This document shows, piece after piece, positions 10,892 through 23,583 of a DNA stretch of 64,000 nucleotides (its first letter is position 1; every line of letters begins with the position of its first letter). The stretch spans positions 124,001 to 188,000 of the forward strand of contig JAHLKF010000007.1 in the NCBI GenBank assembly GCA_025558075.1, read 5' to 3'. The notes under the pieces were generated by a model. The model was not told the origin of the DNA and ran no database searches. It saw nothing but the letters and a program-made list of their open reading frames with translations. This DNA is from Gaertneriomyces semiglobifer. Its lineage: Eukaryota; Chytridiomycota; Chytridiomycetes; Spizellomycetales; Spizellomycetaceae. The position numbers and the translations under genes are program-made.

Positions 10892-13399
10892 ATGAACGGG
10901 GACAGCCGCATGGGCATGGGCGGTCCTCGCCGGACGACTACATTTGCTTCCAGGGCATCTACAGTAGGCTTAGGATCGTCACGACCATCAGTTGGTATGT
11001 CAAGGATGTCAATGGCACCTCGTGTTGGCGGCATGGCCGGTGCCATGGACGACATGGGCAGTTTCGGAAATCGAATATCGGGAATATCGGATGCACGAAT
11101 GTCTGGGATAGGAAGAAATTTGGGGCCGATGGCAAGGTGAGGATTGAGTGCAGGTGGTACCGTCAAGGTCGACAGCACCATTGTTAAATACAATCCCTAG
11201 ACGTTCCAGTCAGTATCAGGGCCGCCCATCAGCCATTGGCGGTGCTCCACCACCTATGATGATGAAAGATCCTCGTCCCGTAAGAGAAAAGGAATTCAAA
11301 AACGAAGCCATCAGGGAACTCGCCCATTATCTCATGGAAGCCGGATATTCGGCCGGAGGGTTTTCTGCCAAACTGCTACAGGCGCCGTCTGGCAAGGATT
11401 TTCAAGCCATATTCCGGTTTCTGTACGAACAGCTTGACCCGACATATGTGTACGAGAAGCGGTTTGAGGAGGAGTTGCAAGTAATTCTGAAAGGCATAAG
11501 GTGCGCTGACAACATTAAAAGCTGCGAGGTAATTCACTCAACGGACGCCCCAGGTACCCGTTTGCGGATGCTATCACTAAGTCTCACTTAGCCTCAGTGG
11601 GTTCGCCTCACTGTTGGCCAACACTACTTGCGATGCTCGTGTGGATGGTCAAAGTCATCAAGGTATGTTGACCGATATAATGGCTGCAGCCCCCAATGCC
11701 GCTAACCACTCACACATAGTCATGCGATGACCCGGATAGCAGTGATGATTTGGACGCGCATTTTGGGCATGAGGATGAAGGGGTGCCGGAAAAACTGTTC
11801 TTTGAATATGTTTTGAGGACATATGAGACATTTCTGGGAGGCGACGATAATTACGAAGCAATGGACAGCGAGCTCGTGGCTACCTTGGGTGAGGACGCCT
11901 GTAGAAGAGCTTGTGACGGAGCTTCCTAACCTGTTCAGCAGACACCAGAAACGAAAAAACTGTAATCAACTTGAAACGAGCCGAGGAGGAACTAGAACGT
12001 CTGAACGAGGAGTATGAACACTACACCAAAAGCGAGGTTAGTGGTGCCTCGGTCACTTCATAAAGGGCATACTGACATTGTTGAAGCCGCCAGTTATTGC
12101 GCTTTCTCGAGAGGGGGACATTCTCAGATCGGACAAAGACAAATTTCGACAGTACATCCAACATGTCGAAGGCAAAATCCAGAAATTCAACGATCAGATA
12201 TTAACCCTAAAGGAAGAATTGAACATGAAAGGTGGCGTGCGAGCGACCACAGAGTTTTTCACAACGTTAGATGTTCTTACCAACTGCTTTAGAAAAGGAG
12301 GCTGCACAACTCGCGCAAGATAAAGCTTCCTTACAGCATACCGTTGACTCGCAAGAAATATCCCCGGCGGATGTCGACCGTATGACGGCTGAGCGGGAAC
12401 AGCTACATAAAACACTCGAAGTTATAGGACAAAAAGTAGAGGAGGCGAATAAGGCCGTATGGGAAAAGGAGATCGCACTGCAGAAGCAGATGGATCAGGC
12501 ATGGGACATTGTGGCAACTGCAACATTCGACGAGGCGGCTAACCTGCTTTCTTCTAGCTTGAGAAACTTATTCAAGAGTATAATACCAGTGCATACAAAC
12601 TAGGCCTTCTAGGTCAAGAGGTACTAGAAAAGGACCTCTCGGTGGAGCTCGACTTACGAGTTCATGCATCACGACCAGATCAGATGCTCTCTGTTGACCT
12701 TCCTAATAAAGCAAAGGTTTTTGTTGTGCTGAAATATTTCTTTCAGCGTATCGCCCTTAATGATTCCGCATATGGCAGCCTGCTCTCGCCAGGCTTCGAG
12801 AGCGTTATAAAGCCTTTATCCATCAAGCTCAAGACGACATGATCGCACTGCAAGAAAGTCTCGATAACCTCAACTGGACTTTCTCCCAGAAAAGAGAAGA
12901 ACTGGCTGAAGCAGAGCTTCAAATAAAACGATTGGGTGAACAATATCGGGAACAACAAGAGGTAGGTATTTCCAAGCTCACCGCTAGTTTCACGTTCTCA
13001 ATGTTGTTCGCGGTCAGGCGATAGGCGTAGCATTTGGCGCAAGCACGGATGAAATTCAACAGTACGAGCGCAATATTCAACGAATCAAGATTGAAGCAAG
13101 TAGCTTGGTGATTAAGTCGCAACAGCGAATGCAGAAGGCGTTGGTTGAGTACGTCCAGCGGTCCTTAGAATTTCTTGATCACGATATTTAACTTTCATTT
13201 TCCTAGCTACGACCAACTCTCCAGACAATGTGAGGAGAACAGGGAACGGTTATTAAATGACTTTGCCCAAATTTTGGTAGAGTTGTTTAACTTCCAACAA
13301 CATACTCACAGACAGCTCGAGGAACTGTACAGTGAGGTCAAGGTAGATATGGATGAAGCGTCCTCCGTCTTTAACGTAAAAGAGACCGATGCACAATAA
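10892..13399 (+). CDS. NDC80: Kinetochore protein Ndc80 (Hec1)
   Basis: Eleven exons, 648 aa: 10892-11136, 11201-11500, 11554-11662, 11720-11888, 11942-12036, 12087-12231, 12293-12510, 12558-12716, 12779-12961, 13018-13148, 13207-13399. The N-terminal tail is Met/Gly/Arg/Ser-rich and basic, as expected for the microtubule-binding tail that Aurora kinase phosphorylates. It is followed by the calponin-homology head (FLYEQLDPTYVYEKRFEEE, YPFADAITKSHLASVGSPH, WPTLLAMLVWMV). The long coiled coil includes PPVIALSREGDILRSDKDKF and QDDMIALQESLDNL. The protein forms the outer-kinetochore Ndc80 complex with Nuf2, Spc24 and Spc25. Length is typical. The gene lies 274 bp downstream of WDR35 on the same strand, with no functional link expected. 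Confidence 0.95.
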
Positions 13400-14105
13400 C
13401 ATAAATTGTCGTGTGCCCGCTGCTATTTACTGTGTGCCGCTATGATTGATGTCTACCTGGCATCCTTGACCAGCCATCGGATCGAAAACAAATTTTCTTG
13501 TCAAGTGGTTTACCCAGGGCATGCCTGGCAACTATAAGCTAGACCGTGAGATTGTTTGATACGGACGGTGCCAAGACTATGATATGTTCTTTTCCATGGC
13601 TTCAACTCTTAGCATACTACTCTTTGCTGTTGAAACAGGCATTCACCTTCGGCTGAGAATATGGCGCGCCGATTTGTACAAAAAGTCTTGCCGTCCTTTC
13701 GCCAACAACCAATACTCCTTCCGGGAAAGGTGTACAGTTTAGAGCCCAAGAGATGGGCGGCGTGAGAAGGGCCGCAGTACGTGCGTACTGATGATTGAAG
13801 TGGCCTCAGGCGTAGACGGGCGTGCGCAGGAAAGGCTAGGACCGCGTCCACACCTGGCGGTACGCAACAAAAACGACGGTCCCCCGTGGTCGCTCGTGTG
13901 GGGCACGAGAAGAAGGCGTTCGCCTCCTGAGAAGCTTCCCATGGTCGTACTCGACGTTCAACGCATCAAAACTTGGGACTTCCAGGAATTCCGGGGAGAA
14001 TGTACCGCGGTTGTTCATTCTGCTATAGTAACGGCAGTATAGCGCGATTCCGATGCTTGGAGCCAGTGCACTTGCATCATGTATTGGGATCGGCGGCCTA
14101 TTACC
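13400..14105. other. Convergent intergenic region
   Basis: About 700 bp between the 3' ends of NDC80 (+) and the NVJ2-like gene (-). Open frames of up to 83 codons exist on both strands (for example 13791-14042), overlap each other, and show no recognisable domain. I see no RNA gene. Confidence 0.4.
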
Positions 14106-16990
14106 TCAAGTAATCATTGCATCTGCAAGGATGACTTGCTGGTTGTACGTCAGCTCTTCACTCTTCCATCTAGCCCCTTTTAGGCTCGCACTCTCGCGCT
14201 TGTCAATGTCATGCGTTGCATTGGGAATTGGCCTGGCGTCGACCGAATATCGCCGAGGACGGCCCAGGGAATGTTTTGGAAACCCCCGGTTTGTTGCTGG
14301 AGACGCCCTAGAGAGCGCGGATGAGGAGGAAGAGGAAAGGGGATGCTCTCCGATACACTGAGTGACCGCACGCCGTATCGGCGGTACATGCACTGCTGCA
14401 CTTGAAGGAATATTCGGTGTGAACTTTAAAGCAGATTCAGAATGTTGCTTTACGATACTCGGTTCTTGAAAGTGCTTGCTGGATATGGTACCCTCACTTT
14501 GAACGCGACGCACGGTCCTTGGGACGTAACTAGATCGAGAAGGATGGGAGGTCGACACGCTCACACCCAACACTTCAAAGACTGTGGACAGTGGCCGTTG
14601 CGTTCGAGCAGCTGCAGTTTCAGGTCCGTCACATATGGGGGACGACTGACCCGGACGACTCTCCGCTTCTTGACCGTGACCTTGACCGTGATGGGATTGC
14701 TGGCGCTCTTGCGACGGTGTTTGCAACTTGTCTTCCGCTTTTAATCCCCAATAGGAGGCAAGCGCTCCGGCATAGTGCTTGGCAATGTGTCCAATGGCTT
14801 GCCGAGCATAGCCAGCATTTTCGGAAACCCGCTCGTAATACGGATCCACGTACTGGGTCGCTGTTTGAGCCAATGACCGAGCAGTATTATCTATGCCATA
14901 ATAACGCGCTGTTCGGCCCATATAGTCCGCGGCCCCCCCAAGCTGCTCAAAGTACCATGGGTCCTGCACACTGGACACGGTCTCGGGTGATTCATCCTGG
15001 TAACTATTGTTTGAGACATCACTTTGACGGGTCGCGTCCTTGTGGCAAGTGGGAAACTCTGTTGATCCTGTCTCGCTAGCTCGGCTTCGCAGGGATCCAA
15101 ATGTCTTCTCATACTCAACCGATCCCATGGTCAGTGTGCTCTCGACTGGTTCTCCGCGTTGCACAGCGGCTGCCACTCGTCTTTTATCAGCAAGGTTGCA
15201 ATCGCTTGCAGCCGAGTCGATGGTGTCGCACGTACTCGACCGTGAGTGATCCTCCCTGCCGTCGCCTGGGTCGTCCCAGAACATGCCTCCTAAACCACCA
15301 GATGGCCAAAAACAGATGTCCTCCATGTTGGGCAGAACCACAAACTCCTCCAGCGCCTCCTTCATGCGACGCTCAAGAACCTGGTTTACCAAATGCAGCT
15401 TCACAAGGCGGTTTGATACGATGGGCTCCACTTGTAATTTTAACTTGATGTCCGGATCGCGACAAAACCCGATCCACATCCTGTTACTCTCCCAATACGG
15501 CTTGGCCTTGATGAGAACGCGTGCAGCAAAGTGGGTAATTTGCACTCCGACGACCAAAGGTATGTCTAAGGGCTTCACAACGTCATTCAGCGCGTCGACG
15601 GCGATGGTTGCCACGGTTTTGATTTCCAAGCGTGCACCTCCTGTGTACTCAACGTCTAGTTCAATCAGCATATCACCATCTACTGAAATGTCCTTCAGTT
15701 GAGGATTAGAGAGAATAGGTAGAGAATCGCCCACATGTAGGTCTTGGACGACGATATCTCCCAGAAGAGATGGTTCATATTCCCGTTGAAAGTTCATACT
15801 GCGACGGGTGAATTTCTCCATCAACCAGTCCTTCACTTTTGGGCTCGCGTGTATTCCAACGAAAGCGCGGCCGACGAGGGCGTTCAGCCACGCTGTTGCT
15901 ACCAACTCTGGATTGTCCTTGGAAGGTTTCACGATATCAACCAACTTCCGCATCGCATCCACATACGCGCGGACTGGCTTGCAATCCTCATAATACGCCG
16001 ACATGGCTCCTGCATCGGCAAATGATGGAAGATCTGCAGCGCGTCGAAGCATTATATACCAGTCCTCCTTTTCACTAGCAGTTGGCATATACAGATAATA
16101 AACCCTGCGATTTTCCACGTGCGGTTTTGTTGCGAGACAAATTGGATTTGTCCGCAAATAAATGTCAAGGTCGGTAGACACCTTAGGATAATGCTCGACC
16201 AGAAAATCCGACATCACAAGCATCTCACTGCAGTCGGTTTGTTTATCTGATGTGTACAAGCTCAACGTCTTATGCCTTAAAACGGCGTAAGCGATTCGAT
16301 GTTTGCGTTGCCGTCGGTCACCCAATGCCACTGTAGGCCGATCTGCATGCAAGGGAGCGGGATCGCCTTTAAAGCGCGAGAGCAAATACCAGCTAACGGA
16401 ACGGGTCATCGAAAGAGCTGAATGGGCAGACTTTGAGGCGGAGACAACCATGTCCTTTGAGGCTTGTCACTGGTTAGCCGAATTGCTGTAAAAAGAATGA
16501 TCGACATCTTACCTTTGATAGTGCTCATTGTAAGGGAGCGTTTCTTGCGCACGCGCTTATCAGCAATGGCAGCTAAAGTCTCCGGGTCCTCGTCGTCATT
16601 CAGCTCACTGGGCTGTAAAGGCGTTGGGGCTACTTTGACCCATCCTTCCTTGAATAATCGATGATCCACAGATGGATCGAACGACGTTTCATGACGTGGA
16701 GTTCCGGATTCATTCTTGAGAGCCGCGAAAGGACTTGCTCTGCTCGAAGGCACCATATAATAGGGGAACCAATGAATGAAGTAAATTACCGCAGCGGTTG
16801 CGAATACTAATGCGGTCAGGCTTCCAAGCAGAAATGCGGCCAAATGCGATAGCCACCAGGCTATGCTAAAGGCCGAACTTTGTCTATCAGCAACACCCGA
16901 TCCCAAACCAGCGAAACCTGTGACAGACGTGGGCCATTCTGATAGGTTCCAGTTAGATCGCTCACAAAAGCATCCCGCCGTTGTCTCCAT
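14106..16990 (-). CDS. NVJ2: ER contact-site lipid-transfer protein with PH and SMP domains (NVJ2/TEX2 family)
   Basis: Two exons, 16990-16513 and 16462-14106 (944 aa), joined by a 50-nt intron. Near residue 45 there is one strong transmembrane segment (LAAFLLGSLTALVFATAAVI), an ER anchor. A PH-like fold follows (HRIAYAVLRHKTLSLY, VYYLYMPTASEKEDWY). From about residue 350 to 535 there is an SMP (synaptotagmin-like mitochondrial-lipid-binding) domain: AWLNALVGRAFVGIHAS, DLHVGDSLPILSNPQLKDI, GDMLIELDVEYTGGARLEI, PYWESNRMWIGF. This TM-PH-SMP order is that of yeast Nvj2 and animal TEX2, which move lipids such as ceramide at ER contact sites. The C-terminal 400 residues are Ser/Arg-rich and probably disordered. 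The start ATG at 16990 precedes the anchor directly. Confidence 0.9.
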
Positions 16991-17566
16991 TTTTATCCCG
17001 TTGTCGGGACATTCAGTTCACTGTTGAAGGTATGGACTCACGTTTACGACTGGATGATGTTGTCGCGCCTAGTAAACACTCCGACACAGAATAAATCGCG
17101 TTGTGCTCTTGGAATAACAATTCACGCTAGATTACTTTGACAGAACGAGTGAGTAGTAAGTAGCCAGATGGAGGCAACAGAAGGCACGCTAGCTAACTGA
17201 TGTAGCATCAGTAGTGATTGGGTATGAATACGCTTTGATGCAGAACATTTGCTTCTCAAAACATCAAGATGAATGTGCAATGCCAGCTTTTGACACCATA
17301 ATTACTGCCGTTTCGAGTAGAGATGATGCTTAGAAGCAAGCGGTCCTGGAATTCCTGCAGTTTATCAAAAAGAGGTCGCAATGTTGGAAGCGGGGGGCTG
17401 TTCCGCACGCGTATCTGTGTTCTACTCCCACGTAGCTGGCGAAGAACCGGAGCCTGACAGAGTCTGACAGCCACCACATGTCGCTGTCAATATGGGATAT
17501 CAACAGTAATATCCAGTATACCGCTGGAAGTCTGCAGTCGCAATACAAGAGTTTCTCCCAAGAACG
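16991..17566. promoter_or_regulatory. Divergent promoter region between NVJ2-like gene and RNA polymerase gene
   Basis: A 576-bp stretch separates the divergent start codons at 16990 (-) and 17567 (+). No convincing coding frame is present. Both promoters must lie here; no specific motif can be called. Confidence 0.45.
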
Positions 17567-20500
17567 ATGGAGATCTTCATCGGTAACGTCAGTTACGGCC
17601 TCCAAGAGAAGCAACTAAGACGTGCCCTCCAAGGCCCACTCTCCACCTTTGGCATTCGGGCCTTTCACATCCAAATAATCAAAAAAAAGAATATCGCATT
17701 CCTCACAGTGCCGACCTTGGAGCAGGGTCAGCAGTTCCTTGAATACTATGGAGCATCTAATGTTAATGCACGGAGGCAGAAAAAGCAGATCCAGGTGATG
17801 AATCAATACCTAAGAATGAACCAAAGTAATAAGCGGCCAGCGGACTGCGACAAGGCTCTTCTACGGTCATTGGAATTGCAACAGCAACAGAGGGATGCCC
17901 AACAAAGGACCGCCAGCATCCAAACAAAGAAGAAACGGAGTTTTTCAATCAGTGGATTCGAGGTCGGGAGGTGGTCGTTGGAGGAGATTGCCCCTGCTCA
18001 TGTTTTCCTTTCTTGCTACACGAAACGGGCCGCTGGCAAGGTTCATATTGGGAAGCATCAAACGGGCATGACGATTCGTTTTAACAGACCGGAAGTCGAC
18101 GACGAAGTCAAGATCAGGATTGGGTATGCGTCAATCATGTCGATCATTATTGGACATCAGCATACTCAGTCCACTGTGTCGGTTACAATGAGACACGCAC
18201 CAAAATTCTACCACCGCCGATCATCTCCGTTCGACCTTGCTCCGTTGTTCGCGGCATTAGGCCTTCGGGAGGATCCAATGATCAGAGTGTCTGATCTGGA
18301 TCCTGATCACATGGTTACTGCGCCCGTTTGTTTCGTCTACCGGTTTGTTTTGTCGGAGCCCGAGGATCTGGAAGTTGTTGAGAGCCTCGCTGGGTCGAAT
18401 GGTGTACCGGCTATGACGAGACTACAGACGATCTCAAGAGATCATCGCTCCCTTTACCGAATTTCTTACGATAACCTTCTTCGCGATATCTCGACATTAA
18501 ATCAACACTTCAGAATTGCTTACCAGCTCACTGCGTTACTCGCAAACGGAGTCCTCCACCCACAAACCATCGCAGATCTGATTCCAACCGTGAAGGAGAT
18601 GAACCGCACTTACGGAGCAAACCAATTAGCATTCGCACTAAGAGGACTACGAGACGAGTTATGCGAAATGTCTCCCGATCCTACGTATCAGAACGAGCCC
18701 CTTACGATTGCGACCTTGTTAAGGCAGTTACATACCATTGTCGGACGGAGATGCGACCCATCAAGGCTAAACCGTTCCGACGCGGAGAGAACGAATAACG
18801 GAGAGCTGGCGTGCATTCATAGCGCCTATATCACCCCTGCCGGGCGTAATTTGGAAGGCCCAAGATTGGAAGACGCTAATCGTGTGTTGAGGCGGTACGC
18901 TGGCTACCATGACTACTTTTTGAGAGTAACCTTCAGGAAGAAGATGATGATATGATTACTGTGGAGAGGGACACGTCTTTGCGTCCGATTTATCAACGAT
19001 TTAAGGACTATTTGAGTTCGAGCAATGGGCAGTCTATTACTATTGGTGAAGACAATTCACTTTTTTGGGGTTTTCTGGAGCAGGATTAAGACAGAGGACT
19101 GTCTGGTTGGTGGCGCCTTTTGTAATGGACGGAAGGCAGACGAATGCGAAAACTATTATTGAAGAACTTGGGGATTTTTCAGGGATTCGGAATCCGGGCA
19201 AGTATGCGGCGCGGATCGGGCAGGCTTTTTCGAATACGACTGCGTCAATTGAGATTCCAGTTGAGGCTGAGTGGTTGATACCGGATGTGACGACGGTTGA
19301 GCGGGTGATGGATCCCAAGACGCGTACGTGGCGTGAGCTTGCGAGGGTGTTTAGTGATGGCTGTGGGACTATCAGCATGCAGATGGTAGAGAGGATATGG
19401 AAGATGAGTAAGCGCCATATGGTGATGATGCCGACCGTCTTTCAGATACGTTATCGAGGTACGCACCCGCGTTGTCTGTACTTTCTTCTGCCCAAGGTTC
19501 CATCGTTACCCACACCTTGGAATGGTAGGTTGCAAGGGCGTCATCTCTCTCGACTCGACTCTGGAAGGCGAGTGTATCAATCTTCGCAAATCAATGGTGA
19601 AATTCACGGTTCAGAAAGTGGAAGAAATGCGGACGCTGGAGATTTGTTCCACGACCAGCCGGCCGTTACCCATGTTTCTCAACAGACCTCTCATCAAGAT
19701 CCTGGAAGATTTGGGCGTGCCAGATCGAGCTTTTCTCGATCGGCTTCAGGAGGCACTTGCGGAGATACGCGGAACCGCTACCGATCCCTCTGCCGCTGCA
19801 CGGTTTTTGAGGAAGAGCGGAGGGGGTGTGAAGGATGTGGGGTTGCCTCGCCTTATTATTGCGCTGCCAAGCTTGGCATGAATTTCATGGATGATGAGTT
19901 TTTGCGACAGGCGTATGAGTTAGTCGTTGTTACCGTCGTGAGGGATATCAAGTATCGCGCGAGGATTGAGATTCCCGACGGGTATACTTTGATGGGTGTT
20001 ATGGATGAAACTGGATTTTTGGAACCGGAGCAAGTGTTTATAAAGACCCACACTGGAGTGCTTGTCGGGAGAGTCGTTATCACAAGGGCGCCGGCTATGC
20101 ATCCTGGCGACGTTCAGTTTGTGGAGGCGGTTAATGTTCCGCGTAGGTCTCCGCTGCATGATCTCCGCAACTGTGTTGTGTTTTCCCAGCGTGGAACGAG
20201 AGATATGCCGTCGAAGCTGAGCGGTGGGGATTTGGATGGTGATCTTTACAATGTAATCATGGATTCGGCATTCTTTCCCAGTAAGATTGTACCTCCTGCC
20301 ATTCATCCCAGAGTTGAAGCGTTGGATTTGCAACGTCCGGTGACAGTGGAAGATATGGCTGACTTTTTTATCGATTTTATGCAGAATGATATGCTTGGAC
20401 TCATATCCTCCAGACATTTGGTTGCCGCCGACCTGGCGCCTGAAGGAACGCTGGCACCACAATGTCTAGAGCTTTCCGAAGCTGCCGCTATTGCTGTTGA

Positions 20501-21266
20501 TTTCCCGAAAACAGGAGTACGAGTCGATGTGATGAAGTTGCCCAGGCCGAGCGAAGCTAGACCTGATTTTATGTCGCCTATGCCTCTCGTTGCTGTTGGT
20601 AAAGGTGGATCGGGCCGTGAACGGATTCGTCTGGAATCTGTCAAGTTGGAACGAGATGATAATGATGATGACGCCGAAGATCTGTGGACGTTTGCGTACT
20701 ACGAGTCGAACAAGATTCTGGGGAAGCTGTACCGCGCTGTCAACGAGGAAGACATTCTGCATGATTTACAAAGTTCAAACCTTGCCGATGAAAGACGCGA
20801 CGACCACTTGCTCCTTAAGATCTACCGGTACGGTTGTGAGCAATGGTCCCAGTTCTATCCCGGCACCGATTCGGAAGCCAATATTCAAGAAGCTCGAGAA
20901 CTCCAAGAAGCCTATGACGACGCTGTGCTCGACCTCGCCACGACATTTGCATTTTCGCACCAGTACATATTGCGAGAGCTGGAAGTTTTCTGCTGCATTA
21001 TTTCCGGAAAGGGAAAAGCTAGTAAGAGACAGAGAGACCTGAGTGAGGGGTTGAGGGAGCGTTTTCATGAGCTATATCAGTGGGTTACGGAGCAGATGGG
21101 GGGCGAGAGCGGGGGGACTGCCGCTTTTCAAAAGAGTTTGGCGTGTCTGGAAAGCACGCTCTCCCCGGACAATAATAGTGGAAGGACCTCAAAAGGGAGG
21201 AGCTTTGGTTGGATTGCTGCGGCTGTGCTCTTAAGTGAGATTGCGGCTTTGACAAATATACGATGA
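17567..21266 (+). CDS. RNA-dependent RNA polymerase of the gene-silencing pathway, with two apparent frameshifts
   Basis: The family is the eukaryotic RDR/QDE-1/Rdp1 enzymes, which make double-stranded RNA for Dicer. The N-terminus is RRM-like (MEIFIGNVSYGLQEKQLRRA). The core follows: SAYITPAGRNLEGP, DANRVLRRYAGYHDYFLRVTF, a GCKGVISLD block, RDIKYRARIEIPDG, and the catalytic GGDLDGDLYNVI near 20224. Two introns are supported: 19459-19528 and 19828-19871. Conserved blocks fall in three successive frames at two further places. One is near 18932-18937, right after RVTF; the other is at the T6 run 19061-19066, in the GFS motif. Each fits loss of one base. Cryptic introns could bridge both but would delete conserved residues. 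The gene may thus be a recent pseudogene, or the assembly may hold errors. The transposon island begins about 660 bp downstream. Confidence 0.85.
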
Positions 21267-21930
21267 AGTACTTTGTAGCAGGAAGGAACCTGGGACCATA
21301 GCTGTCCATAGCTCTATAGCGGCAAGAGTAGATAGCTTTGTAGTCACCCGATGATAGCTATCTAGTTCCGCAGAGCATTGCCCCTCTTTGTCGTCGAATC
21401 GCATTGATCGAAGCTTCGTCACTGAGGTTCCCGCAGTTTCTTCTTCAGAAGATGATGTGCAGCACTGTTCAGTAATTGTGGAGCACTTTATGGGTAGAAC
21501 AGACCCACTTCAACAGGACGAAAACACAGTTTGCTTTGTGAAGCAAACAAAGAGCGGTTTCATTGCAAATTCAAACACATTCATTGAATGCACTTGGTGA
21601 ATGAATGCTGGTGATAGCTCTCATTCAACGCTTAAAAAATAAGCTTCATTACTTTGCTCTGGCCATTTTGAAGTTGTACAGCATACTTGATTAATTTGGC
21701 CAACCTGTTCTGTTCCCATAATTTTATAATTCTGTCAAATTACATTAAAAATTGCTGATTGAAATTAGTGAAACTTGATTGAAAGCTGCCAAAGTTGAAG
21801 ACTTTGTGGGTTAACATGCAGATGCGTCATTTAGCACACTTGATGGCTTCCAAAACGGAGAAATAGTTATGATTTCAGTGAAAGGCAACAAACTGTGGTT
21901 CAAAAGAACTTTGCCTGGGATATCAAGCCC
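21267..21930. other. Non-coding, CpG-poor flank of transposon island
   Basis: No gene or clear repeat. After about 21450 the sequence is AT-rich with few CpG dinucleotides, like the rest of the island. Positions 21926-21930 (AGCCC) are the left target-site duplication of the adjacent solo LTR. Confidence 0.45.
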
Positions 21931-22208
21931 TGTTGCAGAGGGATCCTGCTGATGCTCTGATCCTTCTAATAAGCTTATGTGTATTCAAGTCTAAGGTTCT
22001 AAGAGTACAGTTGAATGCCCGGCATAAGAGAACCACCCGACGGAAAAGGTCACGTGTCAGGTGTTAGGGCACCCAGTCACATGGGTCACGTGCTCATGGG
22101 CACATGACGCACGTGTAAGTGCTGATATGGATAAGAACCCATGTCATAGCGCGCGCCCTGGTTAGGGTATTCCTATGACGTGTATGTCACCGGGACCCCC
22201 TTACAACA
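21931..22208 (-). mobile_element. Solo LTR (278 bp), relative of the nested non-autonomous element
   Basis: On the minus strand it begins TGTTGTAAGG and ends CTCTGCAACA, the same termini as the 205-bp LTRs at 25436 and 26298. It also shares an internal block (TTAGAACCTTAGACTTGA) and a near-identical GAGCATCAGCAGG segment before the end. It is flanked by a perfect 5-bp target-site duplication, AGCCC at 21926-21930 and at 22209-22213. No internal region is left, so it arose by LTR-LTR recombination of a complete element. Confidence 0.85.
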
Positions 22209-22917
22209 AGCCCCACCATGTTGACCTTAATGTTTTAAACTGGTCGTTTTCAGGAGCAAAATATTGAAGATTGGTTCTAATACAAAATGATTTGTGTGTT
22301 ACTTTGTTTCTTGAAGTTGTCCTCAGGAGACACGTTCCTTAGTATCTGACACTGACAAATCCTTTAGCTATGGGCACTGTTCCCTGAGGTTCCAGCTGCG
22401 TCCATGCTCAGCATCTTGCAATACATATTTATTGCAGCAATACCCCCATCGTTCTGGTACTTTGGCCTGATCTCTGGGCACAATGTTGAGCTGCTGGCTC
22501 AGCCAACCTGCTTCATATGCCACAATGGTGAATTTGTCCTGAAATCTGAGTGTCCTGGGAACACCTGTGAATTTCTGCGCTTGCTTGGACAGAAAGTCCT
22601 CTTGATGGCATGCCAGCTGAACATGAGAGAATAGATGGGAAACATGCAAGGTATTGGAAGACAATGATGGTGGAGAACAGGCTGGGCTGGAATGTTAGGC
22701 ACAGACTGGGCTGTGAATATTCTAGATGAAACTGATAAACTGATCAGATTTAAAATACGGACCTGTAATTCTCTGCCATAAAAGGAAGGGTCCCCTCAGG
22801 ACTTCCGCCTGGTTAAGATCAAGGTAGAAATACAATACACTGGTATTCAAACCTCTCTTTAACCCAAGGCTACAGCAGCTACCACAGAGTACTCTAGTAA
22901 CCTGGGAACAATAAACC
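22209..22917. other. Degenerate non-coding sequence
   Basis: About 700 bp, CpG-poor, with only short frames (for example 22404-22634) lacking any domain. It may be remains of older mobile DNA. Positions 22913-22917 (AAACC) are the left target-site duplication of the next solo LTR. Confidence 0.4.
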
Positions 22918-23209
22918 TATTGAAGATAGGTTTGAATACCAATGTATTGTAGGTGTATTGAAGATAGGTTTGAATACCAATGTATTGTAGGTGTATTGAA
23001 GATAGGTTTGAATACCAATGTATTGTAGGTGTCTACCTTAATCTTAGCCAGGAGAAGTCCTGAGAGGACCCCTCCTTTTATAACAGAGAATTACAAATCC
23101 TTATCACAAACTGATTACTTATCTGTGGTGGCACTTTCCTACAGAACTTCTATCTAGATGTCACCTTCCAGAATGTTCTAGCACAGTCCATGCTCATTGT
23201 CTTTCAACA
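22918..23209 (-). mobile_element. Solo LTR of the copia family (292 bp, three terminal repeats)
   Basis: It matches the LTRs of the copia element that starts 112 bp to the right. On the minus strand it begins TGTTGAAAGACAATGAGC and ends in three tandem copies of a 38-bp unit (CACCTACAATACATTGGTAT...). A perfect target-site duplication AAACC flanks it (22913-22917 and 23210-23214). It is more diverged than the element's own LTRs, so it is an older insertion. Confidence 0.85.
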
Positions 23210-23321
23210 AAACCAATAGCTGGCTGCCAAATGCCCCAGACATATCCATGCAACAGACAAGCTTTCAGGCAACCACCTGCCAGCTATATGGGATCCATAG
23301 AATTATCGATGGAGCAAGTTG

Positions 23322-23576
23322 TATTGAAGATAGGTTTGAATACCAATGTATTGTAGGTGTATTGAAGATAGGTTTGAATACCAATGTATTGTAGGTGTCT
23401 ACCTTAATCTTAGCCAGGAGAAGTCCTGAGAGGACCCCTCCTTTTATAACAGAGAATTACAAATCCTTATCACACTCTGATAACATATCTGTGATGGCAC
23501 CTTCCTACAGAAACTTCTATCTAGGTGGCACCTTCCAGAATGTTCTAGCACAGTCCATGCTCATTGTCTTCCAACA
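23322..23576 (-). repeat. 3' LTR of the copia element
   Basis: 255 bp with two copies of the terminal 38-bp unit, which accounts exactly for its extra length over the 5' LTR. The polypurine tract lies directly upstream on the minus strand (about 23577-23586). Confidence 0.9.
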
Positions 23577-23583
23577 CTCCCCC

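Noticed and set aside
13609..14042. Several 60-83-codon frames after NDC80
   Set aside because: They overlap on both strands, lack domains, and lie between convergent 3' ends.
18923..18970. Introns instead of frameshifts in the RNA polymerase gene
   Set aside because: A 43-nt GT..AG intron would restore the frame but would delete the RVTF-acidic motif conserved in the family; kept as an alternative only.
22404..22702. Pair of overlapping frames in the island
   Set aside because: Short, on opposite strands over the same bases, in CpG-depleted sequence; no transposase or other domain seen.
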